A stretch of 12,536 nt of DNA from assembly GCA_037141055.1 (NCBI GenBank), contig JBAXDH010000110.1, positions 1 through 12,536 of the forward strand, given 5' to 3'. The notes under the pieces are model-generated. The model made no database searches and had not been told where the DNA came from. It saw nothing but the letters and a program-made list of their open reading frames with translations. The stretch is from CAIVAT01 sp037141055 (lineage in GTDB: Bacteria > Bacteroidota > Bacteroidia > Bacteroidales > FEN-979). Below, piece by piece: positions 1-8,600 of this stretch (the stretch's first letter is position 1; every line of letters begins with the position of its first letter). A program made the translations under genes and the position numbers.

Positions 1-392
1 TACGGATCATCTCTGTTTTGGAAAAGGAAAAGCTCTACCTTGATCCTGAAATGAGCGTTAAAACCCTGATCAACCTGCTGGGAACCAACAAAACCTATTT
101 GTACCATGCCATCAGCCGCAATTCTTCAGAGAATTTCAGGGGCCTGATAAACCGTTACCGCATCAATGAGGCCAAACGGATCATCGAAGAAAGTGTTGCC
201 CGCTCTTCAGCATTCGATAGTGAAACAATCTATTCTGCTGCAGGTTTCAACTCGGCCGGTTCATTTTTCAGAGCTTTCAGGTTCCATACCGGCCTTACCA
301 CGAAGGAGTATGCCAGTGAAACCCGCAAGGAGCTAAAGAAGCATCACCTGAAGATGGACGAACCGGATGATTTTTTTCACTCTACGGAATAA
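1..392 (+). CDS. AraC-family transcriptional regulator, C-terminal DNA-binding domain (5' partial)
   Basis: This is the 3' end of a gene that begins left of the window; the frame is open from base 3, so no start codon should be placed here, although a TTG at 18 could be mistaken for one. About 130 residues are visible. They carry the two helix-turn-helix units of an AraC/XylS DNA-binding domain. The first spans the stretch around MSVKTLINLLGTNKTYLYHA, followed by the linker helix NRYRINEAKRI. The second contains SAAGFNSAGSFFRAFRFHTG, where the AGF-S-SFFRAF-GLTP-like pattern is typical (here GLTTKEY). The lead-in EKEKLYLDPEMSV is the usual junction in Bacteroidota members of this family. The sensor part is missing, so it cannot be said whether this was a soluble regulator, a membrane-bound one or a hybrid two-component protein. 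The gene ends in TAA and is followed by 142 bases with no gene. The family assignment is secure; the target is unknown. Confidence 0.88.
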   Translation, partial: RIISVLEKEKLYLDPEMSVKTLINLLGTNKTYLYHAISRNSSENFRGLINRYRINEAKRIIEESVARSSAFDSETIYSAAGFNSAGSFFRAFRFHTGLTTKEYASETRKELKKHHLKMDEPDDFFHSTE

Positions 393-462
393 TCATGATC
401 GTTGCCGTTGCCGTCGACGAACAGCCGTTGGACGGATTGGTCCCGGTTACCTGTCAGAAAAA

Positions 463-492
463 TTTGGATGAACCAGTATTTTTGTATTTTTG
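463..492 (+). promoter_or_regulatory. Candidate Bacteroidota-type promoter for the DUF4143 ATPase gene
   Basis: Two back-to-back copies of TATTTTTG (477-484 and 485-492) both fit the TAnnTTTG -7 box described for Bacteroidota. A TTTG at 463-466 lies 18 bases before the second copy, within the usual spacing for the -33 element. The ATG follows about 42 bases after the second box. This is motif matching by eye in AT-rich DNA, so a chance match is possible. Confidence 0.4.
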
Positions 493-534
493 TTTTAAAT
501 ATCAGGATAATTAAAACCACAACTTTGCATTATC

Positions 535-1677
535 ATGTATATTAGAAAACAAATTCTGGAAGGCTCCATAAACGAAAGCCTCTTTTTGTGGGGTGCACGG
601 CAAACAGGCAAAAGCACCTTGTTGAAAGAATTGTTTCCCGATTCACTCTGGTTTGATCTTTTGCTTTCAGATGTTTTTGAACGCCTGCAAAAAAGCCCGT
701 CTCAATTAAGGGAGATTGTTTTGGCAACTCAACCCGGCAAGCCTGTTGTAATTGACGAAATTCAAAAAATACCTGCGTTGCTCAACGAGGTTCACTGGCT
801 GATTGAAAACCAGCATACCCGTTTTATTTTAAGCGGGTCAAGCCCCCGCAGAATTATCAGGACAGAAACCAACCTGCTTGGCGGACGTGCCCTGCGCTAT
901 GAACTATACCCGCTTATCAGCCAGGAAATACCCGATTTTGTCCTTTTGCGTGCGTTGAACAATGGCTTATTGCCCCGCCACTATCTTTCCGAAAATCCCA
1001 AAAAGATGATTTCAGCATATATCGGAAATTACCTGAGGGACGAAATAATGGCAGAAGCCCGAATCAGAAATGTTGCCGGCTTTTCACGCTTTCTCGAAGT
1101 TGCAGCTTTTTCAAACGGAGAGATGGTTAATTATTCCAACATCGCCTCTGAATGTGGTGTAAGTGCCCCAACCGTCAGGGAATACTTTCAGATACTCGAA
1201 GATACGCTCACCGCCCGTTTTCTTCCCAGCTTTCAAAAGAAGCCAAAGCGCAGAGTGATTCTGGCACCAAAATTTTACTTCTTTGATGTGGGGATTGTCA
1301 ATTACCTTCTGAAACGAGGCAAAATCGAAATGGGAAGTGAGGCTTTTGGCCATGCTTTTGAACATTTTGTTTATCAGGAAATCTATGCCCACAGCAACTA
1401 TTCAGGCCTGCAATATCCAATACATTATTGGCGTACTGCATCTCAGTTGGAAGTTGACCTTGTTTTGGGCGACCATGTAGTGGCTATTGAGATAAAAGCG
1501 ACCCAAAATGCCAATCCCCGCCACGCGAAAGGGCTGAAAAGCTTTGCTGAAGAGTATTCCGTTAAAAAGCTCCTGCTCATCACCAACGACCCTTTCCCCC
1601 GTCAAATGGGAAATGTTTTGGTTTTACCCTGGCAGATATTTTTAAAGAGTCTATGGGCAGGCGAAATCATAACATAA
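535..1677 (+). CDS. AAA_14 / DUF4143-type ATP-binding protein
   Basis: This 380-residue cytoplasmic protein has the full layout of the AAA_14-DUF4143 family. A P-loop ATPase comes first, with Walker A GARQTGKST at residues 20-28 and Walker B VVIDEIQ with Asp74-Glu75. A strand ending in ILSGSS (98-103) sits where a sensor motif is expected. A winged-helix-like segment follows at about 199-230. The DUF4143 part ends in a PD-(D/E)XK-like core: Glu306-Val-Asp308, then Glu319-Ile-Lys321. The start is well fixed, since an in-frame TAA lies at 508-510 with no other ATG between. The biochemical role of this family is not established; members are common, often solitary and patchily distributed in bacteria and archaea. 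Nothing ties it to its neighbours: it has its own candidate promoter and is separated from the kinase gene by 141 bases that contain another. All the motifs expected for ATP binding and for the nuclease-like fold are present, so it looks intact; nuclease activity itself is unproven. Confidence 0.9.
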   Translation: MYIRKQILEGSINESLFLWGARQTGKSTLLKELFPDSLWFDLLLSDVFERLQKSPSQLREIVLATQPGKPVVIDEIQKIPALLNEVHWLIENQHTRFILSGSSPRRIIRTETNLLGGRALRYELYPLISQEIPDFVLLRALNNGLLPRHYLSENPKKMISAYIGNYLRDEIMAEARIRNVAGFSRFLEVAAFSNGEMVNYSNIASECGVSAPTVREYFQILEDTLTARFLPSFQKKPKRRVILAPKFYFFDVGIVNYLLKRGKIEMGSEAFGHAFEHFVYQEIYAHSNYSGLQYPIHYWRTASQLEVDLVLGDHVVAIEIKATQNANPRHAKGLKSFAEEYSVKKLLLITNDPFPRQMGNVLVLPWQIFLKSLWAGEIIT

Positions 1678-1738
1678 AATTACTTAACGGAAGTTTTACC
1701 GGTCAGAAACCAACATATCTAATTTTACAAATATCAGG

Positions 1739-1766
1739 TTGTGTAATGCTAATTTTGCTACTTTTG
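1739..1766 (+). promoter_or_regulatory. Candidate promoter for the kinase-regulator operon
   Basis: TTG at 1739-1741 is followed after 17 bases by TACTTTTG at 1759-1766, matching TTG-N17-TAnnTTTG. A second -7-like box, TAATTTTG at 1750-1757, overlaps the spacer but has no well-placed upstream element. Transcription from here would give a leader of roughly 45 bases before the ATG at 1819. Assigned by eye from the known Bacteroidota consensus. Confidence 0.42.
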
Positions 1767-1780
1767 GCGCAACCCCGCCA

Positions 1781-1804
1781 TTTCCTGTTTTCACCGACAG
1801 GAGA
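1781..1804 (+). promoter_or_regulatory. Hairpin in the kinase leader that includes a purine-rich ribosome-binding-like stretch
   Basis: TCCTGT (1783-1788) pairs perfectly with ACAGGA (1797-1802) around an eight-base loop, and the stem can be lengthened by a T-G wobble and a T-A pair to 1781/1804. The right arm contains AGGAGA (1799-1804), the only Shine-Dalgarno-like stretch before the kinase start, 14 bases from the ATG. There is no T-run after the stem, so it is not a canonical terminator. A role in limiting translation is possible but unproven. Confidence 0.25.
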
Positions 1805-1818
1805 ACCGCAGTTGAACG

Positions 1819-4791
1819 ATGCGCAAATCGCCCTTTTTACTGATCTTTTCATTTTTCATTTTTTTTCGTGCCTCGTATTCCCAGGAATTCAGCTACCAGG
1901 GTTACGGGGTTCCTGACGGACTGGTGCAGTCGCAGGTAATGGCACTTTACCAGGACAGCAGAAAATTCCTCTGGGTTGTGACCAAGGGCGGGGTGAGCCG
2001 TTTTGACGGCATACGTTTCCTCAACTTCTCAAGATCGGACGGGTATTTTGAACATCCCTTTCAGCAAATTGCCGAGACGAAGAACGGAGACGTCTGGTTC
2101 CAGGATGATGATGGTTTATGCCGCTGGAACGGAACAAAAATGGTCCGGTATGCAACCTCTCTGTTTAGCGATCCGCTGGATTTGCGCCTGTTCTACTGTT
2201 CAAAAAACGATGAACCGACCATCTTCGAGATTCGCCCGCATTCGCAAATTCGCATCGTAACGTTCCGGCAGGGTAAATACACCGTAAAAAGTTTCTTCTG
2301 CAAAGGACTGGACCTTATACAGAATCCGCTGTTCCAGAAGGCGATCTCCTACGACAGCACCGGCGACAGGATCCTTATCCTGTCTGAAAATCAAGGTATT
2401 TACAGTTACAAAAACGGGCGCGTTGATACCGTCTCCGGAAATCCCGGGTGCACATCCACCCTCTCGTCAGGAAAGGACGGAAACTCGTATTTATGGCAGG
2501 GGAACACATTTAATACAGTAAAAACGGACCGGCTCGAACCGGTTTTTACCTCGGGAAAGCCAGGTAACCTGTGGACGACAGCTGCCGCCATTGACAGGAA
2601 CGGCGTGGTTTTTTACCAGGATCCCGTTGGGCAGCTGACCGTTTATGATCACGGAAAAATCTACCATGATGCATTCCGCTTTACCATTGTAAGCTGCATG
2701 CTTTTTGACCGGGACAACAACCTCTGGATCGGGACCGAGGCGGGGCTGTATCGTTTGCTCTCCAGGGCATTTGTCAATTACCTCCCCGGAAAGGATGCAA
2801 TCAATCCAAGCATTTGGAGCATTGTGGAAGACACTGCAGGGTCCCTCTATTTTGCGTCCCTTACCTATGGCCTGCAGCGGTTCAAAAACGAGACATTCAG
2901 CCCGGTGAAGGGGGTTGAGAAATTCAACAGGCTGGCCAATTCAAACTTTTATACGGGAAGCATCCGTGATCATAACGGAAACATCCTTTTTACGCGGAAT
3001 GAAATCGGAGGCGTACGATACAACGGAAAAGCATTTTCCGCAATCTTTGCCGACGACGGGAAGGATTTTTGCTGTTTCCAGTTTTTCGAGGATCCCGACA
3101 ACATGGACCTGCTTGCCGGAACCAGCCGCGGCCTGGTCATAAAATCACATGATGGAAAAGAAACCCGTGTGAACATTCAGCCGGGAGGCAGCGGACGGCC
3201 GAACATCATCTGCATTCAGAAGGACAAAACCGGAAGGTACTGGCTTGGAGGTTTCCATGGAATAAGTTTATACGATAAAGGAACCGTGACACACCTGCCA
3301 ACAAAGTCGATGCCCTTTTCCAGGGGAGGCAATGCCATGGTCAAAGATACCAGGGGCAACATGTGGATCGGCAATGACAAAGGGTTGTTCCTGTATGATT
3401 ATGCCTCATTCAGGGAAATCGCCCATCACGATCTGAATCTTTTCGTAACGGCACTTACCCTTGTGGGAGACACGGGCCTTTTGATCGGTTCGGTGAACGG
3501 CCTCGACTGGCTCGATCTGAAGGCCTTCTATTCCGGGAAGATCCGGCTGAAACATTTTGACAAAAACAACGGGTTCCTTGGCATCGAAGTCGGGCAGAAC
3601 GGATTTTACCGCGATTCCAAAGGATATTACTGGATTCCGACTTCCGACCGCGTCGTCAGGTTTGATCCGCGCCAGGCGGGCGGGAAAAAATCGGTTCCTC
3701 AACCCTATATCTCCTCGGTAAGCATCCTGTCCGACAGGATGAAGTGGGAAACCCTTGCTGATAAAATCACCTGGGACGGTTCATTTTCATTGACGCATGA
3801 CCAGAAGAACATCCGGTTTACGTTCATCGGCATCAACATGTCCGACCCCGAAAAAGTCATGTACCAGTACATGCTTGACGGTTATGACCAGGGGTGGTCG
3901 CAGGCGGAAAAAACCATGAATGCAGTTTACACCAACCTTCCCCCGGGCGATTACACCTTCAGCGTGAAATCATGCAACGAAGACGGCTGCTGGAGTCCCG
4001 AACAGGCAAAACTGGCTTTCAGGATCATCCCGGCCTTTTACCAGGCATGGTGGTTCTGGATAGCTTGTTTCCTGCTGGGCTCAGTCTGCTTTGCCTTCCT
4101 GGGTTATCTTTTTACCATCAGGAAAAGGAGAGTGCTGCAGGAAAGGCTGGAACAGGAGAAAAAACTGGCTGAACTTCAGCTCATCTCCCTGAAAAACCAG
4201 ATTGACCCGCACTTCACCTTCAATGCCATGAACGCCATTGCCTCGGTTGTATTGAAAGAGGATAAAGAACTGGCGTACCGCTTTTTCATGAAATTATCGT
4301 CGCTGATCCGCTCCATCCTCACCTCGGGTGACAAACTCACACGGACTTTGGGTGAAGAACTCACATTTGTGACGAATTACCTCGAGGTGGAGAAATTCCG
4401 TTTCCGGGAGCGGTTTGAATACACGCTCGAATTTGATCCGTCGCTCAACCTCGAAGCCGAAGTCCCCAAAATGGTGGTTCAAACCTATGTCGAGAATGCC
4501 ATAAAACATGGTTTGATGCACAAGAATGACACCGGGCATTTGTCGGTAAGGGTCGTTGCAGAGCCTTCGGGCGTGCGGATCGAAGTTCAGGACGACGGGA
4601 TCGGCCGTAAAAAAGCCGGGGAATTTATCAGCAATTCAACGGGAAAGGGCCTCTATATCATCAATGGATATTACGACTATTTCAGGACTTTCAGAAAAAC
4701 AGACATACAGGCACGGTTCATTGATCTTTATGATGAACAGGCTAAGCCAGCCGGCACGAGAGTGGAAATTTTCATCCCCCATACTCCATGA
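1819..4791 (+). CDS. LytS-type sensor histidine kinase with periplasmic propeller and Y_Y_Y domain
   Basis: This 990-residue membrane kinase probably senses an extracytoplasmic signal and phosphorylates the LytTR regulator encoded next. The start is firm: an in-frame TGA lies at 1813-1815. Residues 1-22 form a signal peptide ending in SYSQ. Residues of about 25-640 carry two-component-propeller (Reg_prop-like) repeats, with signatures such as GDVWFQDDDGLCRWNG, NNLWIGTEAGLYRL and GNMWIGNDKGLFLYD. A Y_Y_Y domain follows (about 655-740, with YMLDGYDQGWS and LPPGDYTF), then one membrane helix (about 744-766) and a short coiled coil. The His_kinase (LytS-type) box has the phosphoacceptor His798 in DPHFTFN, where family members more often read NPHF(I/L)FN. 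The ATPase domain has the N box around Asn893, G1 DDGIG at 925-929 and G2 GKG at 942-944, so it should be active. Unlike hybrid HTCS regulators, it has no fused receiver or DNA-binding domain. It is probably cotranscribed with the response regulator. The ligand is unknown. Confidence 0.93.
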   Translation: MRKSPFLLIFSFFIFFRASYSQEFSYQGYGVPDGLVQSQVMALYQDSRKFLWVVTKGGVSRFDGIRFLNFSRSDGYFEHPFQQIAETKNGDVWFQDDDGLCRWNGTKMVRYATSLFSDPLDLRLFYCSKNDEPTIFEIRPHSQIRIVTFRQGKYTVKSFFCKGLDLIQNPLFQKAISYDSTGDRILILSENQGIYSYKNGRVDTVSGNPGCTSTLSSGKDGNSYLWQGNTFNTVKTDRLEPVFTSGKPGNLWTTAAAIDRNGVVFYQDPVGQLTVYDHGKIYHDAFRFTIVSCMLFDRDNNLWIGTEAGLYRLLSRAFVNYLPGKDAINPSIWSIVEDTAGSLYFASLTYGLQRFKNETFSPVKGVEKFNRLANSNFYTGSIRDHNGNILFTRNEIGGVRYNGKAFSAIFADDGKDFCCFQFFEDPDNMDLLAGTSRGLVIKSHDGKETRVNIQPGGSGRPNIICIQKDKTGRYWLGGFHGISLYDKGTVTHLPTKSMPFSRGGNAMVKDTRGNMWIGNDKGLFLYDYASFREIAHHDLNLFVTALTLVGDTGLLIGSVNGLDWLDLKAFYSGKIRLKHFDKNNGFLGIEVGQNGFYRDSKGYYWIPTSDRVVRFDPRQAGGKKSVPQPYISSVSILSDRMKWETLADKITWDGSFSLTHDQKNIRFTFIGINMSDPEKVMYQYMLDGYDQGWSQAEKTMNAVYTNLPPGDYTFSVKSCNEDGCWSPEQAKLAFRIIPAFYQAWWFWIACFLLGSVCFAFLGYLFTIRKRRVLQERLEQEKKLAELQLISLKNQIDPHFTFNAMNAIASVVLKEDKELAYRFFMKLSSLIRSILTSGDKLTRTLGEELTFVTNYLEVEKFRFRERFEYTLEFDPSLNLEAEVPKMVVQTYVENAIKHGLMHKNDTGHLSVRVVAEPSGVRIEVQDDGIGRKKAGEFISNSTGKGLYIINGYYDYFRTFRKTDIQARFIDLYDEQAKPAGTRVEIFIPHTP

Positions 4792-4795
4792 TTTA

Positions 4796-5548
4796 ATGAA
4801 TGAGAATCAGAAAATAAGGGTTGTAATCGTCGATGATGAACCGGAGGGAAGGGATGTCATGAAACATCTGCTGGGGTCCTTCCCCGACATTGAAATTTCA
4901 GCGGTTGCCGACAGCGCTGATTCGGGGCTGGAAGCAATTGCCCGAATAAAGCCCGACATGGTTTTCCTCGACATCCAGATGCCCAGGAAAAACGGGTTTG
5001 ACCTTGTTCATGACCTCATGCAGATTCATCTCTCGCCGGTCATCGTTTTTGTCACCGCATTTGACCAGTATGCCATCAGGGCGATCAGGATGGCAGCCTT
5101 CGATTTCCTGACCAAGCCCGTTGACCCCGACGAACTGCGGCAAACCATCATCCGGTACAGTGCCACCCGGGAATCTTACGATTTCAACACCCGGGTCGCG
5201 ACCCTGCTTGAGCAGATCAATCCCACTAAAAAACTCAGGTTCAACACCCGCTCGGGTTTTGTCGCCGTCAATCCCGGGGAGATCCTCTACATCAGGGCCG
5301 ACGGAAACTATTCGGAACTCTTTTATTCACGGAACAGGAACGAGATCATCTGCATGAACATAGGGGGTGTCGGAGAACTGCTTCCCGAAAACCAGTTTTT
5401 CCGGGCTTCCCGCTCGGTCATCATCAACCTTTCATACATTCACCGCATCGAGCGGAAAACCCATTCCTGCGAACTGGTGAAAGATGGTGAAACGATTTCG
5501 GTTGAGATTTCCAGGGATCGTGTTCATGAGTTGGAGCGGTTGTTTTAA
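4796..5548 (+). CDS. LytTR-family response regulator (REC-LytTR)
   Basis: This 250-residue cytoplasmic regulator is the likely phosphorylation partner of the kinase, whose stop codon lies four bases upstream. The frame is open further upstream inside the kinase gene, but the ATG at 4796 is chosen because the receiver domain begins directly after it (MNENQKIRVVIVDDEPE). The receiver has the acidic pair Asp13-Asp14, the phosphoacceptor Asp59 in FLDIQMP, Thr87 and Lys107 in LTKP: all the residues needed for phosphotransfer. Residues of about 145-250 form a LytTR DNA-binding domain, recognisable from EILYIRADGNYSELF, FFRASRSVIINLSYI and the C-terminal ISRDRVHELERLF. LytTR proteins usually bind paired direct repeats near promoters. 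No convincing site is visible here, so the regulon is unknown; the secreted protein genes downstream are the obvious candidates. No strong Shine-Dalgarno precedes the start, so translational coupling to the kinase is likely. Confidence 0.94.
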   Translation: MNENQKIRVVIVDDEPEGRDVMKHLLGSFPDIEISAVADSADSGLEAIARIKPDMVFLDIQMPRKNGFDLVHDLMQIHLSPVIVFVTAFDQYAIRAIRMAAFDFLTKPVDPDELRQTIIRYSATRESYDFNTRVATLLEQINPTKKLRFNTRSGFVAVNPGEILYIRADGNYSELFYSRNRNEIICMNIGGVGELLPENQFFRASRSVIINLSYIHRIERKTHSCELVKDGETISVEISRDRVHELERLF

Positions 5549-5672
5549 CCGGCTTGCTGCTTCCTTTGCCAACTCATGTCCTTCATCGTCCGATTCATTC
5601 CCTCCATACAATAACTCACGGTGCCGTTGTGTAAATGAGCGCGTTTGTCTAGATTGCCGTAAAATTTTCAAT

Positions 5673-8600
5673 ATGAGGAGTATTTTTACGGTCATTTTGC
5701 TTGTTATTGCCTTTGCGCTTCATTCGCAAATCATGTATGTGACACCCGGCGGTTCCGGGCTAAAAAACGGTTCGTCGTGGGCCAATGCCCTGGACGGGAA
5801 CACCCCGTCGGGAAACGGGTATACGAAGCTGGCGCAGGCAACACAAACTGCAACGGCGGGCAAACAGTTTTGGATTTCAGAGGGCACCTATAAAGCGGCA
5901 ACGGACAACAGCAGGGGAAGGAGTTTCCTCATCAAAGAAGGGGTGAGTTTTTTCGGGGGGTTCTCCGGTATTGAAAATTCCATCCAGGAGCGTTCCATTC
6001 AGCAACACAAGACAATTATCAGCGGGGACATCGGTGTTCTTAATGATTTATCAGACAACGCCTTCCACCTTTTTGAAACAGATCAGACTTCATCGGTTTT
6101 CACGCTCATACCCGTTATTGACGGCATTTCAATGTATGGTGGAAATGCGAACAATTCAAGCGGTTCATTTCAGAATACAGGAGGGGCCGTCTACCTGGCA
6201 TGGAACAAAGATGCGATCATCAGGAATTGCATTATTTCCAATAATAACGGACTCCGGGGCGCGGCCATATATTCAATGAACAAGATTACCCTGATAAACT
6301 GCATCGGGGTAAACAACATGCAGGCAGTTGTATCAGGAGGTGTTTCAACTTTGACCAATTGTACCATTGTAAACAATGAAAAGGGATTTCAAGTCGGGGA
6401 CAACAGCCAGGTCACCAATTGTATATTCTGGGGCAACGGTACTGTTGCATACCAGAGCAGCACAAACATCTTTGTTCTGAATTGCTGCATCCAGGGAGGA
6501 TTATTTGGCGGATTGAATGCGGATCCGTTGTTCGTTAATCCTACGGCAGGCGTCGGATTGACCTTGAACGGACTCAATGCGGACTGGAACCTGTTACCTG
6601 CTTCGCCATGTATCAATGCCGGGGAAAATACCGGAATACCCTACAATACCTTCGAAGATTGTGCCAATTACAAAAGGATCATTAACAATACGGTTGATTT
6701 TGGCGCATTTGAGTACAATTCAACTGTTTACCAGCCAATAATATACCGGTTACCCTGCACCAATCCTTCCGTTTCATTGCAAACAGACACAACGGCCAGA
6801 ATTTCCTGGTCAAGAGGGAACGGATTATTATGTAAAGTTTGGATAGCGAGAGCCGGTCAAACCGCTAGCTGGCCAAAAACCAATGGAAAGGATTTCGTTG
6901 CTTCTTCTTATTTCAGGGCGGGTGATTTTGTTATTGAAAACGGGGTTGCCTGGTTCTGCGTGTACAACGGAACAGGAAACCAGGTGAACCTATCGGGTTT
7001 GGTTCCCGGAACGACCTACAGCGCCTGCATCTTTGAGCATTTTTCCGACTCTCTCGCCCATCTGCCTGCAACAATCACCTTCTCTACAAACGGAACCATC
7101 ATTTCCGGAGTTCAGATTTATTATGTCAGGAATGGAGGTGGGGTGAACGGACATGACGGCAGGTCATGGGAAACAGCTTTCAGCTCGCCCCGGCCCGCAA
7201 TTTCATTGTCGAAGTCAGCCGATGCGATCTGGATTGCCACAGGGACGTATCTTCCATCGAATTCCAACAACCGTTACGAGTCCTTTCAATTGAAAGAAGG
7301 GATCCGTATTTTTGGCGGTTTTGCAGGGAATGAAACATTGCTGACACAGCGGATTTCAAATGCAAATGAAACCATATTGTCAGGTAATATCGGCAATTTT
7401 ACGGATAGCCTGGACAATTCTTATCACGTGGTATCTTCTTCCCCGGCTTCAACCCCCTGGGCCGATACTTCCCTGGTTGACAGGATAACGATCCGGGGAG
7501 GAACGGCGGATGGGCCGGGCGAAAATATCTGTGGTGGCGGAATTTTCCTCAATACAAACTGCGTTCTGAAAATGACGTCCTGCAAGGTAACTTCAAATGC
7601 ATGCATCGGAAGCGGGAACCCTAATAATAATAACTATTTTGGCGGTGGCGGGCTGATGAACAGGGGAACAATGGTACTGGATGATTGTGATTTTTTCAGC
7701 AATAAGGCGGTATACCTGGGAGGGGGTTTATTTAACGGAAGCAATCTTGTGATGAAAAATTGCCAGGTACACCATAATAAAATCACTTTCCCCGGGGGAG
7801 GCTGGTTTTCGGAGTGGGGCGGCGGTGGAATCTATAATGGTCCAAACGGCAGGTTGACAGCAGAATCCTGCGAAATAAAATACAACACCACACAGAACAA
7901 CCTGCATGGCGGGGGGATGTTCAACAGGGGTAAAGTTCAACTGAAAAATTCGCTGGTTGAAAACAACTTTTCAGCAAGAGATGGCGGCGGAGTTTATTCA
8001 CTCGGGCCCATCAAAATTCTGAATTCCCATTTTAAGCTGAATCAGACTGCATATACCGGTGGCGGGATTTACGCGGCAGATTCGCTTAGAATTGACAGCA
8101 GCCTTTTTGATTACAACGCGGCTCATAATTCTCCAAGCATCTATACCTCCGGATATGGCATCATCTCCAATAGTAATATTTGCAGCAGTAACTCTACCGG
8201 GCAGGCCGGCGCTGCCGGGGGCATCAGAAGCCAGGGTAAAACGCATGTTGAAAACTGCGAAATCCATTCACATAACCTTCATGGCATACAGATGATTAAT
8301 TCGGGTGGCTTTTTCAATATCGTCATTATTTTTACCGGCTCCGACGGCGGGGGCATTCTACACGATGGAATTGATACGCTTTGGGTTAATAATTGCTCGA
8401 TTCACAACAATATTGCCGGGGGTGGCGGTGGTGTTGCAGTATATAACGGACAGGCATACATAACCAATTCGAAAATTGTCGATAATTTTTGTGCAAAAGG
8501 TGCGGCCGTATTCAATAAGGCAAAAGCGAAAATCTCAAACTGCCTGATTGCCAACAACAGTTACTATAACGGAGGATTATTCCTGAATGTCGGGAACAGT

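Noticed and set aside
18..392. TTG at 18 as the start of a small 124-residue AraC-like gene
   Set aside because: The frame is open to the left edge and the residues before it continue the normal family sequence, so the gene is simply truncated by the window.
411..435. Possible terminator hairpin after the AraC gene (CCGTC and GACGG arms)
   Set aside because: Only five pairs with a 15-base loop and no T-run after the stem.
1653..1916. Small forward frame of 87 codons between the ATPase and the kinase
   Set aside because: It overlaps the end of one well-supported gene and the signal peptide of the next in other frames and shows no recognisable domain.
4556..4795. Extended N-terminus for the response regulator
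   Set aside because: This part lies wholly inside the kinase coding region and its translation has no domain; the receiver domain begins right after the ATG at 4796.
5618..5627. Palindrome ACGGTGCCGT as an operator before the giant gene
   Set aside because: Ten bases with a short, non-extendable match; LytTR proteins use direct repeats, and nothing else supports it.
5484..5672. Extended N-terminus for the giant protein
   Set aside because: It overlaps the response regulator end and would bury the signal peptide that starts at 5673.
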